Of a DNA stretch of 64,000 bases, positions 58,433 through 64,000 are shown piece after piece. How positions within the stretch are numbered: position 1 is the stretch's first letter; each line of letters begins with the position of its first letter. The notes under the pieces were generated by a model. The model did no database searches, was not told where the DNA came from, and was given only the letters and a program-made list of their open reading frames with translations. The stretch is from Trichuris trichiura (taxonomy: Eukaryota > Nematoda > Enoplea > Trichinellida > Trichuridae). A program made the translations under genes and the position numbers. The stretch covers positions 6,412,914 through 6,476,913 of the forward strand of contig JBAJFE010000004.1 in NCBI GenBank assembly GCA_037903355.1, written 5' to 3'.

Positions 58433-60619
58433 TCATTTGTGGAGTGTGCAACAATTATACCGCGTCACAATATCTGTCCAAATCCCACTTATGTCCACTC
58501 CTTGATCGCGGTTATAGGTCGTATTATGTCTGATATATAGTGCTTCTTTAATCCTTCTTAACCGTAAATTGTTTTCGTAACATAGAACATTTGGATGGAG
58601 TGGTTGGGTACATTGCGTCGCGTGTTCCACTACAGCAGAGGCTTGTTTGGCTTTTTCCATTGTAATTTTTGGGTCCACGATTGGTCTGCCTCGCGGTGTG
58701 GTTAGCTTGGTACCATTGTTGAGTATGGCTTTCGCGTTCTTGTAACTTGTGACCCTTTTTAAGTGTTCGTTAAATCTATGCTCTAGATTGTTTCCCGTTT
58801 CACCAATATATATCGCTGAGCAAGAACATTCAACCGCGTATATTAATCCTGTCTCTTTGTTTGTGGGGATTTTGGTTTTGTCTGTGCGGAGAATTGCCCT
58901 GAGGATGGGCGAATTCTTGAAAAAGACTCTGAAGCCTAATCTTTTTCCTAATTGGATAATCTTTTCACCTAAACCTGCCACATAAGGAATAACCAGACAA
59001 GTGTCGTGCGGAGTGTTTTGCTTTGGAAAGTGACGTGTGCGAAGCCTGTGGTTGAACACTTGGTTGATAAAGGATTTAGGATACCCGTTTTTGTAGATGA
59101 TTTTTCTAAAGTAGTTAATTTCTGGCTGGAGATTTTCGGGACGGCATAAATTGAATGCTCTGTCTATCATTCCGGAGAGGATACCACGCATTACTGAGCG
59201 TGGATGATCCGATGAGAAATTAAGGTATTGGTCAGTGTGTGTTGGTTTTCTGTAAACACTGGTTTTTAGTCCTTGATTAGTGCGAATAATCAGTGTGTCA
59301 AGGAAGGGGAGGGTTCGATTTCATTCTTTCTCCATTGTGAAAACGATTTGATTAGGGCAAACGCTATTAAGTAATTCTAGAAACTGTTGTTCCTTTCCAT
59401 CTTTGATAATTACGAAGATGTCATCTACGTATCTTTTGAATAGTCGTAGGGCTATTTGCCTATCTACGGTTTTCAAAATTTCTCTTTCAAAACTCTCCAT
59501 GAATATTTTGTCCAGGATAGGAGATAGTGGGTTTCCCATAGGGACAACGTTAGATTGTTTGTAGAACTTATTATCAAAGATGAAGTACTTGCTTTCTTGC
59601 ATGCAGAATGATACCAACTTGACAATGTGGAAAGGATTTAACTTGGTTCTGGTGAACAAATTTGTGTCTGTATTGAGGAGATTGTATAATGTATCGAGAG
59701 TTTTTGAAATCGGAATGCTAGGGAATAAATCTTTTACATCGTAGCTAACTAAGATTTCGTCCGGTTCTAGATGGTATTCTCGTATTTCGTCGACGAAGGT
59801 GTTACTATTTTTGACGAAGAACGGTTCTTTGCCAGTTAGTAGTTTGATCACCTTTTTCAAATATCGGCTGAGCTCACTTGTGGTGCTGTTAATTGTGGAA
59901 ACTATTGGTCTTAGTGGGACCTCCGGTTTGTGCACTTTAGGCAGGCCGTGGAGCCGAGGGGGTCTGTAATTTGATGTGAACCTAACATGCTTCGCTATCT
60001 TGATGATTTCTGGTTCCTTGGTTTCTGTGCCGTATGTCATGAGAAGGGAACGAAGATTCTTCCCTGACAATTCTGTAGGGTCACTTGGCAAAGGTGTATA
60101 ACTGTCAGTGTTCAAGATAGTTATCATTTTTTCGTTGTAGGTGGTTGTGTCGAGTAGGACCATTCTATTGCCTTTATCTGCTTTAGTTATAATTCTATCA
60201 GGCTGCCTTTTAAGTCGGTTTAAGCAGTTGACCTCATATCGGCTTAAGTTTGGGGTAGTGTTGAAGCGGTGATCTACGATTAGCGTAGATAAATCCCGCT
60301 TGATCTGCGTGGCTTTCTGTGGATCAACTGAAGATAGGCTGTCTTCAACCGAGCCAATGATGTTAAGAAAGGGTGGCTGTTTAGGAGTTCATACAAAGTT
60401 CAGTCCTTTTCTCAGGATAGTTTTCTCACTTTCGTTTAGAGGTAAGGAGCTGAGATTTATTACCCTTGTGTTTAGGCCTGAACCTCTGGTTCTTTGCGGT
60501 GGACTTCTGTAGGAGTTTCGAGTAGTCGTCCGGAATCTGACCTGAAGGCCTTCAAATTTTTTTTTAGCACTTGTTTCTGCGATATGCAAACTGTTTTTTT
60601 GGCGAAGTCCGCATGCCAC
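58433..60619 (-). pseudogene. PLE-A reverse transcriptase / endonuclease, unit 6
   Basis: Pieces 60619-60389, 60163-59321 (RT with YDVKDLF and RYVDDIFVI; the G of NGVPMG is V) and 59191-58433 (thumb, endonuclease IYAVECSCSAIYIGET and C-terminus). The middle break comes from a short lesion near 59320 that closes the frame after EKE. RT and endonuclease are otherwise well preserved. Confidence 0.85.
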
Positions 60620-60994
60620 ATTGGTGAAACGGGAAAAACCCTAGAGCATAGATTTAACGAACACTTAAAAAAGCTGACAAGTTACAATAACGCAAAAGCC
60701 ATACTCAACAATGGTACCAATCTAACCACACCGCGCGGCAGACCAATCGTGGACCCAAAAATTACAATGGAAAAAGCCAAACAAGCCTCTGCTATAGTGG
60801 AACACGCGACGCAATGTACCCAACCACTCCATCCAAATGCTCTATGTTACGAAAACAATTTACGGTTAAGAAGGATTAAAGAAGCACTATATATAAGACA
60901 TAATACGACCTATAACCGTGATCAAGGAGTGGACATAAGTGGGATTTGGACAAATGTTGTGACGCCGTATAATTGTTGCACAGTCAACAAATGA
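60620..60994 (+). pseudogene. PLE-A endonuclease tail, inverted arm, unit 6
   Basis: Open to the stop at 60992-60994. It retains HRFNEH, as in the minus-strand copies, where the other inverted arms read HRCNEH or a variant. Confidence 0.8.
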
Positions 60995-61226
60995 AATAAA
61001 AAAGAAAAAGAACAAGAAAAAGAAAAAGGAAGAAGAAAGAAAGAAGAAGAAAAATGAATGCAATATGAAAAGACAAATCTAGAGGACATAGGGAACAAGG
61101 AAAAGAATTGCGCTGACAGACCCAAATGCAAGAACCTACCAACGGTAAACTTTAAAAAATGCCCGCTTTAAAATCCACAGAAACGACAGATGCCATTCGC
61201 TGCCAAAAACCATACCTAGAACTTAT

Positions 61227-61266
61227 GACCGCTGCTGACGGGTCACGAATGACCCGAAAGCTCCGG
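61227..61266 (+). ncRNA. Mutated hammerhead-like motif, PLE-A right arm, unit 6
   Basis: CTGATGA is CTGCTGA (invariant A6 lost); remainder intact. Confidence 0.55.
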
Positions 61267-61470
61267 AGAGTTTATTAATAAAAGTTTATTAATAAAAGTC
61301 CATTCAACGGGACACGAAAAATCCGCACAAAAAGAAAGCAAACAATGAAATTATTTGGTCCCGTACGAAGACACTATATCTTCAATGCAACTCGGTTAAG
61401 AAAGTCGACCAAGGGAGAGCATTAGGAAATTTTCGCCTTCTATTGCACGTTAACTTTATACTTTGAGATT

Positions 61471-61604
61471 GATGAGGATCCGTAGACCGGTTTACTAGAG
61501 ACACGACAAGACACGCCGTACTGCGTGACACCAGCAAAATAGTGATTAGTATTCAGGTACAAAAAAATACAGTATGAAAAGGTATAGAAATCCTAACAGA
61601 GATT
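61471..61604. other. 134-bp segment present only in units 5-6 (unit 6 copy)
   Basis: Counterpart of 46144-46279, bounded by GAGATT at 61465-61470 and 61599-61604. Confidence 0.6.
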
Positions 61605-61727
61605 TCTCTTAGCTATTGAAAATGCGATGTTTTGGTACGGGACTGTATGTTTTCATACTTCAGCGTCTTTAATACGGTTGCTGTGTCCCGTTGGTAAGCA
61701 CAAAAAAGAAAAAAGAAAAGAGAACTT

Positions 61728-61768
61728 CCAGAGCTTTTCGGCTCTGTCGCGACCCGTCGTCAGCGGTC
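61728..61768 (-). ncRNA. Hammerhead-like motif, PLE-B, unit 6
   Basis: CTGACGA with stem II GGGTC on the 5' side but GAGCC on the 3' side, and an extra A after GAAA. Units 5 and 6 are damaged on opposite sides of the stem, so the parent PLE-B probably had GGGTC/GACCC. Confidence 0.55.
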
Positions 61769-62010
61769 AATATCTGTGTAATGTATGCGGGGAGATTTCT
61801 CTTGCATCGTTTTCCATCATTTAAACCGAGGATTTTAAAGTTCTCTGTTGGAGATTTCTTCTGCGACTGTCAGCTGCTTGTCTATTCTTTTTTTAAATTT
61901 TCGTCCATTTTTGTCCCTTTGTTCTTTCCAGATGATTTGTGGCTCCTATAAGTTTCCATTTGTTCCATGCTTGTAGTGACTTCTTTAACTCTGTCCTGTG
62001 TTTTTGTATC

Positions 62011-63006
62011 TTACCCATCAAGAGTGCAGCAGTTGTGGCGGGTGATAATATTTGTCCATACATCACTTATATCCGCCCCTTGATCTCGGTTGAAGGTTGT
62101 TTTGTGTTTGATGTAAAGGGCCTCTTTGAGTTTTCTTAGACGCAGGTTGCTTTCGTAACAAAGAACCTTGGGCCGGAGGGGTTCTTCGCAGTGTATAGCG
62201 TGTTCCACCACAGCGGAAGCTTGAATAGCTTTGTCCATGGTGATTCTTGGGTTTGAGATTGGTCTTCCGCGTTCTAGCAATTGGGGTGCCACTATTGTCG
62301 AGGATGTTTTTTGCTTTTTGGTAACAGTTTAGCTTTTTGATGTGTTGGGTGAATCTACTTTCTAAAGTATTGCCTGTTTCTCCGATGTAAACTCCTGAGC
62401 ACGTACATTCAACTGCGTATACTAGGCCTGTTTTCTCGGTTGTAGGAATTTTTCTATTGTCAGTACGAAGAATCGATCTGAGATTGGCGAAATTCTTGAA
62501 ATAAACTCTGAAGCCTAATCTTTTTCCTAATTGGATAATTTTCTCGCCTAGTCCTACTACATAGCGAACAACTAAATGTGGAGTGTATGAAATGTTTGGA
62601 ACAGGGGGTTCACGTTTTTGGAGTTTGTACTTGAAAACTTGGTCGATGAAGGATTTAGGGGGTGGTTTTTGTAAAAGACTTTTCTAATGTAGTTAAGTTC
62701 CGGCTTTAGATATTCAGGATCACAGATATTGATTGCCCTGTCAACCATTCCGGCGACGATACCACGCATTACTCATCGTGGATGATGAGATGAGAAGTTG
62801 AGATATTGGTCAGTCTGCGTGCGTTTTCTATAGACTCTGGTTTTAAGCCCTTCATTTGTGCGGATGATTAGCACGTCTAGAAAGAGGAGGGTTTTGTTTT
62901 CTTCCTTTTCTATGGTGAAAACTATTTGGTTTGGACGCATGTTGTTGAGAAATTGCAGAAATTGTTCTTCTTTTCCGGCCTTAATAATTACAAAGATATC
63001 GTCCAC
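62011..63006 (-). pseudogene. PLE-B RT/endonuclease remnant, unit 6
   Basis: As unit 5 with an extra stop after SSHHPR (near 62771), so more broken. Confidence 0.8.
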
Positions 63007-63179
63007 ATATCTTTTGAAGAGGAGTGGGGCGATTTGTCTATCGACAGCTTCGAAAATTTTCTTTTCTTAGCTATGTTGTGCTATTTTTCTTAGCCATGTT
63101 TTTAAGCGGTTTCTAAGGATGCTCTGCCGAAAGTTCTTCAAAAGGTTGCTAAAGCGAGTGGAAACAGCAACCGTTGTTG

Positions 63180-63378
63180 TGTGGTGACCTACACTAACGA
63201 ACAGGAAGACCAGGCCTCACTATGACCCAAGGCTACTAACAACCTAATTACAATTATTTTCCTAGAACACAGGTTCCCGACCTAGCCTTGACCTGATACG
63301 TGTATACGTAGCCGATAGTTTATCAGATTCATTCTTGTCTTATCGTTGTATGAAGTAAAGCTTCCGCGAGGCGCTTCA
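63180..63378. mobile_element. Probable 199-bp solo LTR, unit 6
   Basis: Same element and same GTTG flanks (63176-63179 and 63379-63382) as in unit 5. Confidence 0.65.
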
Positions 63379-64000
63379 GTTGCGAGGAATTCCGGGACTT
63401 GCTTAACAGGTGTGTTCTTCAGGTTCTGTGAGCGCCTTTTGATCAGCTCCCCCGCAGAGTTTACCTGTTTGATGATGAACCATGCGAATCGCCCAGTGTT
63501 TTCTTAAATATTAACCACGACGCTCTGCGAAAGGCTATTTTTTTGTTCGGTGATATCAAAATAGATGAACATTTTAAGGTAAAGTGACAATGCAACTTAA
63601 GTGCAGAAGTCTATTATTGTTCCATTCAGGCTCCAACCACCCTACCTTACGCGCTTGAAAATTATGGTGAGGAAGAGTTCCTGCACGGTCTTTTAGGAAA
63701 GAAGGGACTGCCTTTTTCCGATACTGTATAGCGTTTTGGATGCCTTTTTTTTTTCTGTTAGTTGTGATTTACTTAGCTGTCCTTGCGCCGTCCTCGCCCT
63801 TTGTCAGATCCAGACAGTTTAGCCTCGTGTAGAAGTCTTACGGCTAACTTAAGCGACGAAGAGGAGAAACTCACTGGGACACTTGCAGGCAGTTCCTGGT
63901 CAACGCATTCCGTTTCTTGGCAGCTGAAGCGCAGGAATGATCTAAACAGTTGGCTGGATTATGTCAAGAATAACGCAGAAATGGAGCCATCCATCGTTTC

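Larger units (their letters stand above)
58078..61383 (-). mobile_element. PLE-A composite, unit 6
   Basis: Target duplications 58065-58077 and 61384-61396; junction near 60619. It is more diverged from the other five copies, as expected for an older split in the array. Confidence 0.8.
61619..63082 (-). mobile_element. PLE-B, unit 6 (5'-truncated)
   Basis: Same insertion and same 5' truncation near the YVDD box as in unit 5. Remnants: 63006-62773, 62769-62572 and 62292-62011. It is therefore an ancestral insertion in the unit 5-6 lineage. Confidence 0.8.
57725..64000. repeat. Tandem array unit 6 (right edge cut by window)
   Basis: Groups with unit 5: PLE-B, solo LTR, 134-bp segment and the E3 single-base difference are shared. 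It is the only unit with an intact, non-hairpin E1 exon. The window ends inside E5, so the Tigger-like element and flank are not seen. Confidence 0.88.
57725..64000 (+). pseudogene. NCOA4-like: NCOA4/ARA70-like gene copy, unit 6 (partial; intact E1, frameshifted E3)
   Basis: E1 57725-57843, E2 57897-58044, E3 63410-63578, E4 63630-63725, E5 63777 to the window end. Only here is E1 complete: the acceptor follows a pyrimidine-rich tract and the exon encodes ALELSLPKIACAKQNVK, which continues into E2 (VKKDVH, LRQRE) exactly as in the N-terminal helix of NCOA4. A 62-nt-scale intron separates E1 and E2 in all units. E3 has the same 1-nt deletion as unit 5. Reading through the 51-nt E3-E4 intron meets a TGA, which supports its being an intron. 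The upstream first exon with the original start codon was not identified. Confidence 0.55.

Noticed and set aside
1..64000. CRISPR array
   Set aside because: Repeats are kilobase-scale tandem units and short inverted hairpins; there is no series of short direct repeats with unique spacers.
1..64000. tRNA or rRNA genes
   Set aside because: No cloverleaf-like or conserved rRNA sequence was noticed on reading either strand; a dedicated scan was not possible.

Overview
The window is metazoan nuclear DNA: spliced exons, BEL/Pao LTR retrotransposons, Penelope-like elements (PLEs) with GIY-YIG endonuclease, and a pogo/Tigger-type DNA transposon with a CENP-B-like helix-turn-helix. The short introns (about 50-90 nt) and the mix of elements suggest an invertebrate, probably an arthropod. 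That is an inference; nothing here fixes the species.

The whole window is one tandem array. Six units lie head to tail, five of them complete within the window apart from the left edge of unit 1. A conserved coiled-coil exon recurs at 99, 13825, 27553, 35066, 42586 and 57897, so spacings are about 13.7, 13.7, 7.5, 7.5 and 15.3 kb. The shared unit is about 7.5 kb. Length differences come from nested insertions: BEL-1 in units 1 and 2; BEL-2, PLE-B and a solo LTR in unit 5; PLE-B and the solo LTR also in unit 6.

Each unit carries, on the + strand, exons of one host gene that I read as an NCOA4/ARA70-like gene (ferritin-autophagy receptor family): E1 and E2 (coiled coil), a large intron, E3 (ARA70 core), E4, E5, E6, E7. 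Splice phases agree at every junction I checked. The E2-E3 intron holds PLE-A, a composite in which a minus-strand PLE meets an inverted 5'-truncated copy head to head, flanked by a 13-bp target duplication. Downstream of the gene is a DDE-less Tigger-like element of about 1.9 kb, then about 0.5 kb of flank leading to the next E1.

The units form two groups. Units 1-4 share two perfect foldback hairpins (in E5 and at E1), a 138-bp PLE-derived insertion and two PLE-A RT lesions. Units 5-6 share PLE-B, a 199-bp solo LTR, a 134-136-bp segment and a 1-nt difference in E3. Every gene copy is damaged except possibly unit 2, where the two hairpins appear to supply a new start codon and a new stop codon.

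The PLE termini carry minimal hammerhead-ribozyme cores (CTGAYGA, stem II, GAAA, AGCT, UH), 18 in all, some intact and some mutated. The most notable points are these ribozymes, the 138-bp ribozyme-bearing mini-insertion with a clean empty site, the two template-switch hairpins inside a gene array, and the possible neo-gene in unit 2.
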